From: a bacterium
GTDB taxonomy: Bacteria > Electryoneota > Electryoneia > Electryoneales > Electryoneaceae
NCBI GenBank assembly: GCA_020444265.1
Contig: JAHLLH010000001.1
Location: 496,001-560,000, forward strand
Direction: 5' to 3'
DNA: 64,000 nucleotides
Within the stretch, counting starts at the first letter, position 1. Each line of letters starts with the position of its first letter. The notes beneath the pieces are model-generated. The model was not told the DNA's origin. It saw nothing but the letters and a program-made list of their open reading frames with translations, and did not search any database. Of the stretch, positions 45,101-52,526 are shown piece by piece. Made by a program: the position numbers and the translations under genes.

Positions 45101-45314
45101 CGTTGCTCATACATCAACCATTAAGCTTGGGGTGTATGATGTCCTGGGTCGCGAAGTAACTCGGCTCGTGGACGGTCCGATTTCTGCTGGACAGCATGCG
45201 GTGCAGTGGAACGGTATGAGCTCCAGCCACACACCAGTCTCGTCGGGTACCTACTTCATTCGTCTTGAAGCAAAGGACCTTACGTTGACACGCCGTGTAG
45301 TCCTGATGAAGTAA
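42120..45314 (+). CDS. Large secreted protein with a PNPFNPST-type C-terminal domain
   Basis: 1064 aa. Signal peptide (RFMLIFALLLVAFLPITAVA, cleavage before EFRQWEN). Residues ~40-970 are built of ~50-residue repeats with recurring phrases such as DADGNILWDENG, ISDDDGSP, VWSDTRLGDRDIWAQ and WEDQRRGSPIWDIYAQ; these look like beta-propeller blades. The last ~80 residues match the T9SS-type/FlgD-like sorting domain: SLSPAYPNPFNPSTTIRYNV, IKLGVYDVLGREVTRLVDG and SSGTYFIRLEAKDLTLTRRVVLMK. It is probably exported and attached to or released from the surface. AGGAGGGAC precedes ATG 42120; ATG 42126 is an alternative start. Confidence 0.85.
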   Translation: MFMTGTLRFMLIFALLLVAFLPITAVAEFRQWENSALSDYDGLPLRQGYHIEWFRSSSTDSEGNMCVVWSDTRLGDRDIWAQLIGPDGTHLWEEGGVLVVQEYSRQEDPNVTSDNNGNWVITWVDYRDDILVEEKGDIYAQKLNGDGERQWQDSGVPLRVVEEPQLWVQGFPDGNGGVVTIWVGGPDGQANLFGQRIDADGNILWDENGIVLAGGDGNQGTLGGSDYTADTDDAGGMVYGWRDFTNPSDPNIRMNRVDGSGNLLWGTDFTGVPVCMNTSLQSRVRLAPDGEGGAFLVWEDSRNIDESGIDLYGQHVDADGNFSWTVDGVPVAQFADLQTGPRIVNSGVGEAVFIWEDFRSNPEFTDLYTQRISDDDGSPMFHWGPEGEELGGMLLANGELNQTDARLTGDGLGGAVYAWIDERNGASPNNDLYAQHVSAAGERLWGEDDNGIVVCDAFNQQNGSLVRVLDENNIAIIWFDYRKGSPGLYFQRFDFTGLELQPHNGEEIVYGIDADATRPRIIDGGDDHVLLAWSDGRFTNLGTYAFAQKIDRAEGTPIWGQNGVSMTPGFPYSEADTMSVLFEGLAFARDGQGGLIGVWSDTRFGSNPFLFAQRLNSDGEPMWGDRGTTVAYAEGITTRDQGQAQILPLDDGGAFIAFIEFAASFKQRIKIQRLNANGEPQYFDGENPGIFLTTDEVDDFIQSLNRFDDGSILLVYRPSDFFSGIDDLYAMRLSVDGELLWDEPVPICTEPGLQYNAVTTQVDGGIVIAWEDQRRGSPIWDIYAQIIHPDGSIAWAENGAVISAEENEQTNVTVASSSPDATDFWISYRDASDGEKNDIILSYYDLDANLEHSARIGLNDHSQSHPTLQLDHDGGVFIAWEEEDRATYPDLMFSHLNADGQLYHPDYFGEGEVLTSAYHRQSDINMTSDNDEGFIAVWSDARSTGKEPLVNLYMQRISDFEGAVGEQSGTQPSSWSLSPAYPNPFNPSTTIRYNVAHTSTIKLGVYDVLGREVTRLVDGPISAGQHAVQWNGMSSSHTPVSSGTYFIRLEAKDLTLTRRVVLMK

Positions 45315-45334
45315 CATCATTCAGACCGAATTCA

Positions 45335-45369
45335 ACAGGCCGGATTTTAATAAATCCGGCCTGTTTTTT
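45335..45369 (+). terminator. Intrinsic terminator
   Basis: ACAGGCCGGATTT (45335-45347), loop TAAT, AAATCCGGCCTGT (45352-45364), six Ts. Ends the secreted-protein transcript. Confidence 0.92.
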
Positions 45370-45450
45370 GTGAGCATTCCTACGTTGTAGGTCAGCGGGC
45401 ACCTCTTTGATTCGGTATATTCACGGTGGTGTGATAATTAAGGGGAAAGT

Positions 45451-45801
45451 GTGTCGGCTTCTCACGATAAAGATCCAATTCGTTCCATCCCGGAAGGTAC
45501 GATCATGAACCGCATCCAGGCGGTTCTTGCGGAGAAACGTACCTCCTTGTCCGTTTTGCGGACGGGGATCGTACTTTTAACTCTTCCCATGTCCATCGTT
45601 GCGCTACTGGTAACAACCTCAAAGCTGTACGATCCCTGGCATAATCTCCTCTTCCTCATTCCGTTGTTTCTGATCAACTCGTTCCTCGTCATCCTCGGAA
45701 TCAACTTGATCATCACTGCTTGGAGAAGAGTTCGAGGCCAAGACCGTCAGATCGAAGCATTAAAATCGGAATCGCTGAGACGTGGCTATTTTGTTCCCTG
45801 A
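45451..45801 (+). CDS. DUF202-like small membrane protein
   Basis: 116 aa, GTG start with AAGGGG upstream. The segment NRIQAVLAEKRTSLSVLRTGIVLL is the DUF202 type signature (LAxxRTxLAxxRTG). Two TM segments follow (~44-64 and ~75-98, the latter LFLIPLFLINSFLVILGINLI), then a basic tail. DUF202 proteins are inner-membrane and of unknown function. It is preceded by the terminator of the secreted-protein gene and followed 135 bp later by the Omp85 gene. Confidence 0.75.
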   Translation: MSASHDKDPIRSIPEGTIMNRIQAVLAEKRTSLSVLRTGIVLLTLPMSIVALLVTTSKLYDPWHNLLFLIPLFLINSFLVILGINLIITAWRRVRGQDRQIEALKSESLRRGYFVP

Positions 45802-45935
45802 TGTGGCATATAATCACACACGGTGTTTATAATCTGCAACAGGGATATCTACTGCAGGTGCTTGTTATTACTGATAATTGCAACGGCACAAGAATTGCTT
45901 TTTACATGGCAACTGTCCGTCGAGCATAGAGAAAA

Positions 45936-47321
45936 GTGATGATGCGATACAAAGCTGGATTGATTTGGTTCACTCTTCTAATCGCGACTCCCGTCCTGGC
46001 GATTCCCTACGAAGATGATCTGATGCGCGGGGAGGGCGAGTTGATTCTGGAGGGAGTCATCATCCGTGGGAATTGGAATATCACGGATGACAGCATTCTT
46101 GATATGCTGAAGTGGGAAGTCGGTGATCCGTTCGATGAAACCGCGTTGGCACAAGGTCAGACTCGACTTGAAGCGAGCGAACTGTTTCGCGAAGTCGAGC
46201 TGTCTACCCGTCGCGGCAGCGAACCGGGATCAATTATTGTAATTGTCCGAGTCCGTGAAAAACGTCTTCCCTACATCGACTGGTTCGAAGCTCGGCAGTA
46301 TCCGGAATCCTATTCCCTAAACATTTTTGAGCTGGAGACCTACACCAAGGACCGTCGAAACCATCTAAAGAGTGAATTACGACTGACCGAGCCCTGGATG
46401 GGGCTCTATCTTGATTACACGTACGCCTTGTCAACCTCTTCCCCACTACGCCTCTACCTCAACACACAGGCGGGAAACCAGACATGGAACGTTTACCCCA
46501 CGAAGAAGCGTGAAGGATTCGATTTTAATCTGAATCGACTCGGAGGCGGGGCAGGACTCCAGTACACATCAGCGACATTCGGCAAGATCCGTCTCGGGGC
46601 TGATGTCTGGTACACCAACGTGGGTGACGAGCCGATTTACTACAAAAACCTGCATGATGACGACTATGATCCGATTGATTCCCGCGATCAAATTCCTCCT
46701 CAGTTGCGCGAAGTTCATGATACCAACTGGACTGGTGTCAATCTGACCATTACGAAGGATAAGCGGGATAGCGAGCTCTATCCGCATGATGGGTCATTAA
46801 TCTATATCCCCATCTACGCGGCTACAGATTCCTATGCGGATCAACAGTTTGTCCGAGTCATGGTTGATGCTCGAAAGTATTTCCCGATGGGTTCAGGTTC
46901 GACCTTAGCGCTTCGGGCACGCGGTGGCCTTATCGAAGGTGAAGCGCCGTTTTATCAGCGCTTCAGCATCGTCAAAGGATCGGGAATGCGTGGAATCGAA
47001 CATGGATGGGCCGATCCGCCGTTTGGTGGAACAAGGATGTTCCAAGCATCCTTTGAGCTTCGGAAGCCTTTAACCGGCTCACGACCAAACTCTTTCATCT
47101 CCCTGCTGCTGTTCGCAGAAGCAGGTGCGAACTGGAATGATGATCCAAAGGCGTACCCGAGCGATCCTGACTATTCCGAACCGGTATCCACTATCGGCTG
47201 GGGTCTCTCTTTCCGGCTTCCTGTAGTTGGTCCGCTCGCGATGCATGTCAGCTATCCGATGCTCGCACCAGGTGATGCGGACGGTCTGCATGTTCAAGTT
47301 GATCTGGGAATGGCGTTCTGA
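45936..47321 (+). CDS. Omp85-type outer-membrane barrel with one POTRA
   Basis: 461 aa. Signal peptide (AGLIWFTLLIATPVLA). One POTRA domain (~35-110, ELILEGVIIRGNWNITDDSILDMLKWEVGDPFDETAL). The rest alternates beta strands ending in VQVDLGMAF, a C-terminal aromatic as in barrels inserted by BamA. KGSGMRGIEHGWADPPFGG is the barrel-internal loop of Omp85 proteins with a variant of the RGF motif. BamA itself has five POTRAs and TamA three, so this is a short Omp85 relative, perhaps for lipid or protein handling. Start options GTG 45936, ATG 45939 and ATG 45942; the last two are likelier. It begins a three-gene operon. Confidence 0.8.
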   Translation: MMMRYKAGLIWFTLLIATPVLAIPYEDDLMRGEGELILEGVIIRGNWNITDDSILDMLKWEVGDPFDETALAQGQTRLEASELFREVELSTRRGSEPGSIIVIVRVREKRLPYIDWFEARQYPESYSLNIFELETYTKDRRNHLKSELRLTEPWMGLYLDYTYALSTSSPLRLYLNTQAGNQTWNVYPTKKREGFDFNLNRLGGGAGLQYTSATFGKIRLGADVWYTNVGDEPIYYKNLHDDDYDPIDSRDQIPPQLREVHDTNWTGVNLTITKDKRDSELYPHDGSLIYIPIYAATDSYADQQFVRVMVDARKYFPMGSGSTLALRARGGLIEGEAPFYQRFSIVKGSGMRGIEHGWADPPFGGTRMFQASFELRKPLTGSRPNSFISLLLFAEAGANWNDDPKAYPSDPDYSEPVSTIGWGLSFRLPVVGPLAMHVSYPMLAPGDADGLHVQVDLGMAF

Positions 47322-47929
47322 TGCTACCAGCACGTCTAAAAAGCATCTTGTTTGGCCTCATCTCGGGTATTGCAATCCTCTTTGCCCTGAGTACGCCTTC
47401 GTATGCCCAAATTTCCGTGACCAGCCTGTCCGTCCTCTGGGAAGATTCGTTGGCTGTGGTTCAGCCTGTCATCAACGACCCCTTCAGCAAGGAAACACGC
47501 CAGACCCTCGAATCGGGAATGCCTGTTGCCGTGGATGTTGAAGTTCAATTCATCCGGACAGGTTATGTAAAGCGCCTTTTCAAGAGAGTCGTTGTTAAAT
47601 ACAACGTTTGGACTGAGCGGTATCGCGTCCTGACCCCAATCGGACCACTCGCGATCAAAGACTATGAAACGGTGCTCAACCTATTCCACAACAACTTGAT
47701 TATTACCATGCACGAGCGCGAGTTGGACCCAACAGAGCAATGGTTTGTGAAGGTTCGGGTGGGTGAACGTCGAGTATTACGGGATGAGGATCTTCGTTCG
47801 GACGCCCTGTCACGCATTGAAGACGATCTGCCAGGTATTGCCGGTTGGTTATTCCGTCAGGGACGACCGCGTGAAACCTATTCCGACTGGTCTCCATTGG
47901 CCATGCTGGGTTCACGAGGCGTCGACTGA
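47321..47929 (+). CDS. DUF4390-like periplasmic protein
   Basis: 202 aa; the ATG shares a base with the stop of the Omp85 gene (TGATG). N-terminal signal (LKSILFGLISGIAILFALSTPSYAQ, cleavage after SYAQ). The mature part is mostly beta strands with few Cys (INDPFSKETRQTLESGMPVAVDVEVQFIR, YETVLNLFHNNLIITMH). In betaproteobacteria a DUF4390 protein sits just before the NtrY kinase; here the NtrY-like gene follows with the same 1-bp overlap, which supports the call. It probably modulates the kinase or the cell envelope; function not known. Confidence 0.65.
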   Translation: MLPARLKSILFGLISGIAILFALSTPSYAQISVTSLSVLWEDSLAVVQPVINDPFSKETRQTLESGMPVAVDVEVQFIRTGYVKRLFKRVVVKYNVWTERYRVLTPIGPLAIKDYETVLNLFHNNLIITMHERELDPTEQWFVKVRVGERRVLRDEDLRSDALSRIEDDLPGIAGWLFRQGRPRETYSDWSPLAMLGSRGVD

Positions 47930-49398
47930 TGAAGATTCGCTGGCGTCTGGTCATCGCACTTGCGATCGCGGGTTTATTACCACTACTCCCCCTCATGTGG
48001 ACTGTACGAACCGCCGTTGGTACAGGAGCATCAGCGCTGGCACCACAAGAAACAGGTGCGGCACTTCGAGTTGGGTTGGATATGGCTCGCGCAGCGCTTC
48101 AACGTCAGCAATCTGAGACAGAAGCCCGTCTTGAACTCATTCGTAAGATTGTCTCACCACCTCCTGCTGCGTCCAGGTCTCTACCTGAGGGCGCGTTAAA
48201 AGAGGGAGAATCACTCTATTGCTCCTTGCTTGGGAAATGGCATGTGTTTGACAATAGCGGATGGTACCCGTCTGATCCTCCTAAGATTAAGTCGACGGAA
48301 GAGTTTGATGAGATCCCTCAAGAAGTTGTTGCCGAAGTATCTGACTTCGGAACTGTTTGGCGTTTGATCAGCCCCTATGACCGTGCATTCCTGGAGCGTG
48401 CCAGCCAGCTTCAACAAGCTGCCGCTGACTGGGCGGTAAGGTCTTTGGAACGAAACCGACTCATCAGCAGCCTTGTCGGAACGTACTTGATTACTTACTT
48501 GCTCGCGATGTTGCTGGCCATAGGTGCGGGGCTCTTTGTCGTTGTCCCTGCGACCCGTGCGATTGAAGAGCTGACTCGAGTGGCGGAAGCCGTTCGTGAA
48601 GGGGATGAGGACCGACGTGCCTATATTACCAGCTATGGCGAAATCGGAAAATTAGCAACGACCTTCAATCTCATGTTAAATCGTCTCGATGAAAGCCGTC
48701 GTAAAGCGGCCGAAATGGAAAAAATGGCGGCATGGCGTGAGCTGGCACGAGTGCTGGCACACGAGATTAAAAACCCGTTGACTCCGATTCAGCTTTCAGT
48801 ACAACAGTTATCGGACAGCTATAAAGGTGAGGATGACAAGTTTGGATCGATGCTTGCCACGACTCGTGAAATTGTAGATGAGGAAATTGAGAGCCTTCGT
48901 CAGCTGACACGTGAATTCAGTGAATTTGCACGCGCGCCTCAGCTTACTCCGGCGGATATGAGTCCTTCCTCGCTCCTGAACGACCTTGCATCCCTTTATG
49001 GAGAAAGGCTGAGCACAGCATCTGAAGAGGCTGAATTTACAGTCTTCTGGGACAGGGAGAAATTGAAACGGGCCCTGATCAACCTACTGGACAATGGGCT
49101 GGCTGCTGCTGGAGTTGACGGGAAGATGCGATTGACGTACCTGCATGAAAACGCTTGCAGCATCTTTATCGTTGAGGATTCCGGACCCGGTGTTCCTGAA
49201 GATCAAATCAGCAAGATCTTTGAACCGTACTTCACAACGAAGCGTACCGGGGTCGGCCTCGGTCTACCAATTGTGCGCACGACCTGTGAACAGCATGGTG
49301 GCAGCATTGCACTCGATCGATCGGATGATCTGGGAGGTGCGAGGTTCACGATTCGCTTGCCTGATAAGGCGATTGTGCCTGACTCGGAGTCAACCTGA
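47929..49398 (+). CDS. NtrY-like sensor histidine kinase
   Basis: 489 aa. TM1 (~5-25), a ~160-residue sensory region predicted to be periplasmic, TM2 (~185-207), HAMP (~208-258, AIEELTRVAEAVREG), then HisKA with His278 in ARVLAHEIKNPLTPIQLSVQQL. The HATPase has N box LINLLDNGLAAAG and EDSGPGVPEDQISKIFEPYFTTK with GVGLGLPIV. The HEIKNPLTPIQLS motif is typical of NtrY. NtrY normally has an NtrX regulator next door; here the gene ends in a region converging with cdsA and no regulator follows. It shares its operon with the Omp85 and DUF4390-like genes, so an envelope signal is likely. Confidence 0.9.
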   Translation: MKIRWRLVIALAIAGLLPLLPLMWTVRTAVGTGASALAPQETGAALRVGLDMARAALQRQQSETEARLELIRKIVSPPPAASRSLPEGALKEGESLYCSLLGKWHVFDNSGWYPSDPPKIKSTEEFDEIPQEVVAEVSDFGTVWRLISPYDRAFLERASQLQQAAADWAVRSLERNRLISSLVGTYLITYLLAMLLAIGAGLFVVVPATRAIEELTRVAEAVREGDEDRRAYITSYGEIGKLATTFNLMLNRLDESRRKAAEMEKMAAWRELARVLAHEIKNPLTPIQLSVQQLSDSYKGEDDKFGSMLATTREIVDEEIESLRQLTREFSEFARAPQLTPADMSPSSLLNDLASLYGERLSTASEEAEFTVFWDREKLKRALINLLDNGLAAAGVDGKMRLTYLHENACSIFIVEDSGPGVPEDQISKIFEPYFTTKRTGVGLGLPIVRTTCEQHGGSIALDRSDDLGGARFTIRLPDKAIVPDSEST

Positions 49399-49464
49399 AC
49401 CGTTAAACCTTTTCATGAGGCCTTTGGCGGAAACACTCTTCAGAAGAGAAGATAAAGCTGAGGG

Positions 49465-50295
49465 TCAGGGGATAACCAGAAGGCCTGCAGCCAGCATGTA
49501 AATAAAGACTGTGGGAGCGACAAAAAGTAAGCTGTCAAACCGATCGTAAACCCCGCCATGGCCCGGGAACATACTCCCGGAATCCTTCACACCTGCTGCA
49601 CGTTTCAACATCGACTGGACCAAATCACCAAGTACGCTGACGGATCCAATCAGCAGTCCGATGACAATCCTGTGCCAGATTCCAACCTGATGCTGGATCA
49701 TCAACCCCCACAAGGCGGCAAACAGTGCGCCCCCAAAAAGGCTGCCAAGTGCCCCTTCGATAGTCTTATTTGGAGATAGACGCGGAGCAAGCTTATGGCG
49801 TCCAAAACTCCGACCGACAAAATAGGCGCAGGTATCCACAATCCAGACGCCACCAATGATCATCATGATCATAGCCATGCCGGCAAAATTGGACTCCCAG
49901 GTAACGGAATCCCTTATCATGACCAGGGTTGCAACAGGATAACCTACTGCGAACGAGACGTAAAAGGTGGGAATGAGACGCCGCGCCCCTCGCAGTGCGT
50001 CACCCCGCAGGGAAGAAAGCCCGCCGATCACAACCGCGATAATGACAACCAGCGACAACTCACGAAGAGTGTAGAAGTGTGCAACCGCAATCAGCGAAGC
50101 GTTTGTCACATAACTGAGCCAGGGAATTGAGTGCCAGTCCAGCTTGCGAAGAAGACGACTTAGCTCTCGAATAATCAACGAGCTGACAACAAGTATCATG
50201 AGCGAGAAGAACCAATCACCGACATAGGCTGCAAGGATACCGAACGGAACCCCTAAAACTGCAACCTGCAAGCGTTTGCGTAGATCGGCGCTCAT
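49465..50295 (-). CDS. cdsA: Phosphatidate cytidylyltransferase
   Basis: 276 aa with about eight TM segments. The signature is near the C-terminus: LGDLVQSMLKRAAGVKDSGSMFPGHGGVYDRFDSLLFV; also SPNKTIEGALGSLFGG. It makes CDP-diacylglycerol from CTP and phosphatidic acid, the branch point of phospholipid synthesis. The start overlaps the rlpA stop by 4 bp. Last gene of the sirtuin-to-cdsA operon. No clear terminator lies between it and the converging kinase gene. Confidence 0.94.
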   Translation of the reverse strand: MSADLRKRLQVAVLGVPFGILAAYVGDWFFSLMILVVSSLIIRELSRLLRKLDWHSIPWLSYVTNASLIAVAHFYTLRELSLVVIIAVVIGGLSSLRGDALRGARRLIPTFYVSFAVGYPVATLVMIRDSVTWESNFAGMAMIMMIIGGVWIVDTCAYFVGRSFGRHKLAPRLSPNKTIEGALGSLFGGALFAALWGLMIQHQVGIWHRIVIGLLIGSVSVLGDLVQSMLKRAAGVKDSGSMFPGHGGVYDRFDSLLFVAPTVFIYMLAAGLLVIP

Positions 50296-50786
50296 CCCTC
50301 TCCCAAACTGATGATTTCCGCTGAGACTGTCCCTGTGCCCGCCTCGGTCATACCAATTCGACGAGCCGCTTCAACACTCAAGTCAATGATACGGCCCTTT
50401 TTATAGGGTCCGCGATCATTCACTCGAACGATTACACTTTTTCGCGAATCAAGATAGGTCACTTTGAGCATGGTGCCAAAGGGCAGTGTCTTGTGGGCAC
50501 ACGTCATCGCGTTCTGATCGTACGTTTCCCCATTGGCTGTAAGATTTCCATGGAAACCAGGACCATAGAAGCTGGCTTCCCCGTAAAGGATCTGTCCTTT
50601 TCTAAAGCTATCCTGCTGAGTAGTTGGGGGCTTGCCAGGGGTTGTTGCCGTAGATGGACGACGTACAGGACGTTCACCGCGTGTCGAGGTATAGATTGGG
50701 GCAGGTGAGCAGGCGACTGCAATCCATACTGCGCACAGCAGGATGAATCCAACAACCCCTCTCTTCCCTGTTCTCCCAAGTCGCAT
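50292..50786 (-). CDS. rlpA: RlpA-family septal-ring lipoprotein
   Basis: 164 aa. N-terminal lipobox AVWIAVACS predicts an outer-membrane lipoprotein. After a Pro/Thr-rich linker comes the double-psi beta-barrel (ASFYGPGFHGNLTANGETYDQNAMTCAHKTLPFG, then VRVNDRGPYKKGRIIDLS), the RlpA lytic-transglycosylase domain with its Asp and His. A C-terminal SPOR domain, present in many RlpA proteins, is missing, so the protein is short. It overlaps pyrD by 1 bp and cdsA by 4 bp. Confidence 0.88.
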   Translation of the reverse strand: MRLGRTGKRGVVGFILLCAVWIAVACSPAPIYTSTRGERPVRRPSTATTPGKPPTTQQDSFRKGQILYGEASFYGPGFHGNLTANGETYDQNAMTCAHKTLPFGTMLKVTYLDSRKSVIVRVNDRGPYKKGRIIDLSVEAARRIGMTEAGTGTVSAEIISLGEG

Positions 50787-51730
50787 CAGGATGGTACTCC
50801 TACACTTGCCGCACGATCTGTTTTCAAACTACCTACTAATTCAGAAAGATACTTTATGCCTTCCTGGTCCAAGTAATTCAGCAATTCCTTGTTCAGTTTT
50901 TCTGGGAGACCTGGAACAGCATAAAGTGCCGTACCCACTTGCACAGCCGATGCACCGACAATCATGAATTCGACAACATCACTCCAGGTCGTTATTCCAC
51001 CCATCCCGACAATGGGGACAGAAACTGCATTGTACGCCTGCCAGACCTTCGCTAAGGCAATGGGCTTGATTGGTGGCCCCGAATAGCCACCAGTTACGGT
51101 TGCGATGCGAGGACGCCTGCTTTTCCAGTCCACAGCCATGCCAACAACCGTATTTATCAAGCTGAGAGCATCCGCACCACCCGCTTCTGCCGCCTTCGCA
51201 CCGGGTGCGACATCCGCTACGTTCGGGGTCAATTTCGCCATAATCCAACGATTGGTGCGTTTTCGGACACGACGTACCAGCTCCTCTGTGACGGCAGGAT
51301 TCTGGCTGAAGGCCATCCCGCCCTCTTTTACATTGGGGCAAGAAATATTCAGCTCGTAGCCGTCAATCCCCTCCGCATCTTCAAGCCGAGCGACGACTTC
51401 CTCGTATTCCTCCATCACCTTGCATGCGACAGAGACAATTTTGCGGGTTTGGAGAGCAGGAAATTGCGGCGCCACTTCATTAACAAATTCTTCGACACCC
51501 ATGTTGGCTAGCCCGATGCTATTGATCAGACCATGGCCAACTTCCGTTAACCGTGGCGGCGGGTTGCCCTTCCAACGTGTCAGAGAAATGGACTTTGTGA
51601 CAAAACCGCCGAGATGTCGCGGATCAGCGACATCTTTATATTCTATTCCGTAACCATAACAGCCGGATGCGGCAACGATGGGACTTTCGAAGGAAAGACT
51701 TCCAAGATTGACATGAAGCTTACTTTGCAC
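50786..51730 (-). CDS. pyrD: Dihydroorotate dehydrogenase, class 1B catalytic subunit
   Basis: 314 aa from GTG 51730, GAGG six bases upstream; an in-frame extension to 51862 overlaps pyrK and has no site. Motifs: GGFVTKSISLTRW, GLINSIGLANMGV, ELNISCPNVKEGG and MAKLTPNV, later GMGGITTWSDVVEFM. It oxidises dihydroorotate to orotate; class 1B uses an NAD-linked PyrK partner, and that gene lies immediately upstream with an 11-bp overlap. The active-site Cys of NISCPN is present. Confidence 0.95.
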   Translation of the reverse strand: MQSKLHVNLGSLSFESPIVAASGCYGYGIEYKDVADPRHLGGFVTKSISLTRWKGNPPPRLTEVGHGLINSIGLANMGVEEFVNEVAPQFPALQTRKIVSVACKVMEEYEEVVARLEDAEGIDGYELNISCPNVKEGGMAFSQNPAVTEELVRRVRKRTNRWIMAKLTPNVADVAPGAKAAEAGGADALSLINTVVGMAVDWKSRRPRIATVTGGYSGPPIKPIALAKVWQAYNAVSVPIVGMGGITTWSDVVEFMIVGASAVQVGTALYAVPGLPEKLNKELLNYLDQEGIKYLSELVGSLKTDRAASVGVPS

Positions 51731-52526
51731 CAGGCACCTCAACACTGAACAGGTCGAATACGGGACCATCTGAACAGACAAGCCTGTATGGTGTCGGCCC
51801 ACCTTCAGCCTCGACTGCACATCCTTGGCATACTCCGATTCCACAGCCCATCTGCTGTTCAAGCGAAACTTCTGTCAGTAGCAAGGATTGCTGGGGAATT
51901 GTTCGTTGTAAAGCGCCGATGAGCCCCCAGGGACCGCAGGAATAGAGGGCAGTATTTGTGAGTGTACTCTTCGTAGCGAGCTCATCAAGCAGCTCGTTTA
52001 CCGGTTCAGTTACAAGTCCCTTCCTGAACCCTTCCCCGTTTTCCGCGACTATTCGGGCTTGCGACAGAATTGGATCATCATCAGACAAGGGGATATCGTC
52101 GCGTCCTCGCACTCCAAGGAACAAAGTGGCTTTTCTGCCGCGCATGGTGAGGTGATTGTAGAGGTAGACCATCGGCGGCATGCCAAGCCCACCACCGATC
52201 AGCAGGAATTGTTCAGCATCGTCCGGAATGGTAAAGCCATGCCCCAACGGTCCGAGGAGGTCAATGTCATCCCCTGCCCCGAGTTGCCCAAGTAACCGTG
52301 TTCCTTCACCCACCACCCGCCAGACCAACTCAAGCTGGTTCTCTTCCACCCGCCCAATACTTAACGGACGACGTAGCAATGGAAGAAACTGGTCTTTGAT
52401 ACGGACATGAACAAATTGTCCGGGGACAGCGAGTGAACAGATCTCAGGAGCGGATGCCCAAAGGGAAAAGATTCCCGGACGAATTTCCTGGATTCGAGTA
52501 ATACGTCCGGTTTCAAGAACCTTCAC
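51720..52526 (-). CDS. pyrK: Dihydroorotate dehydrogenase electron-transfer subunit
   Basis: 268 aa, GTG start sharing a base with the upstream TAG. FAD-binding ferredoxin-reductase-like domain (~1-100, LPLLRRPLSIGRVEE), NAD domain (~100-220, LLIGGGLGMPPMVYL) and a C-terminal 2Fe-2S site with four Cys (MGCGIGVCQGCAVEA and YRLVCSDGP). It passes electrons from PyrD to NAD+. Together with PyrD this is a complete class 1B enzyme. Confidence 0.95.
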   Translation of the reverse strand: MKVLETGRITRIQEIRPGIFSLWASAPEICSLAVPGQFVHVRIKDQFLPLLRRPLSIGRVEENQLELVWRVVGEGTRLLGQLGAGDDIDLLGPLGHGFTIPDDAEQFLLIGGGLGMPPMVYLYNHLTMRGRKATLFLGVRGRDDIPLSDDDPILSQARIVAENGEGFRKGLVTEPVNELLDELATKSTLTNTALYSCGPWGLIGALQRTIPQQSLLLTEVSLEQQMGCGIGVCQGCAVEAEGGPTPYRLVCSDGPVFDLFSVEVPGAK

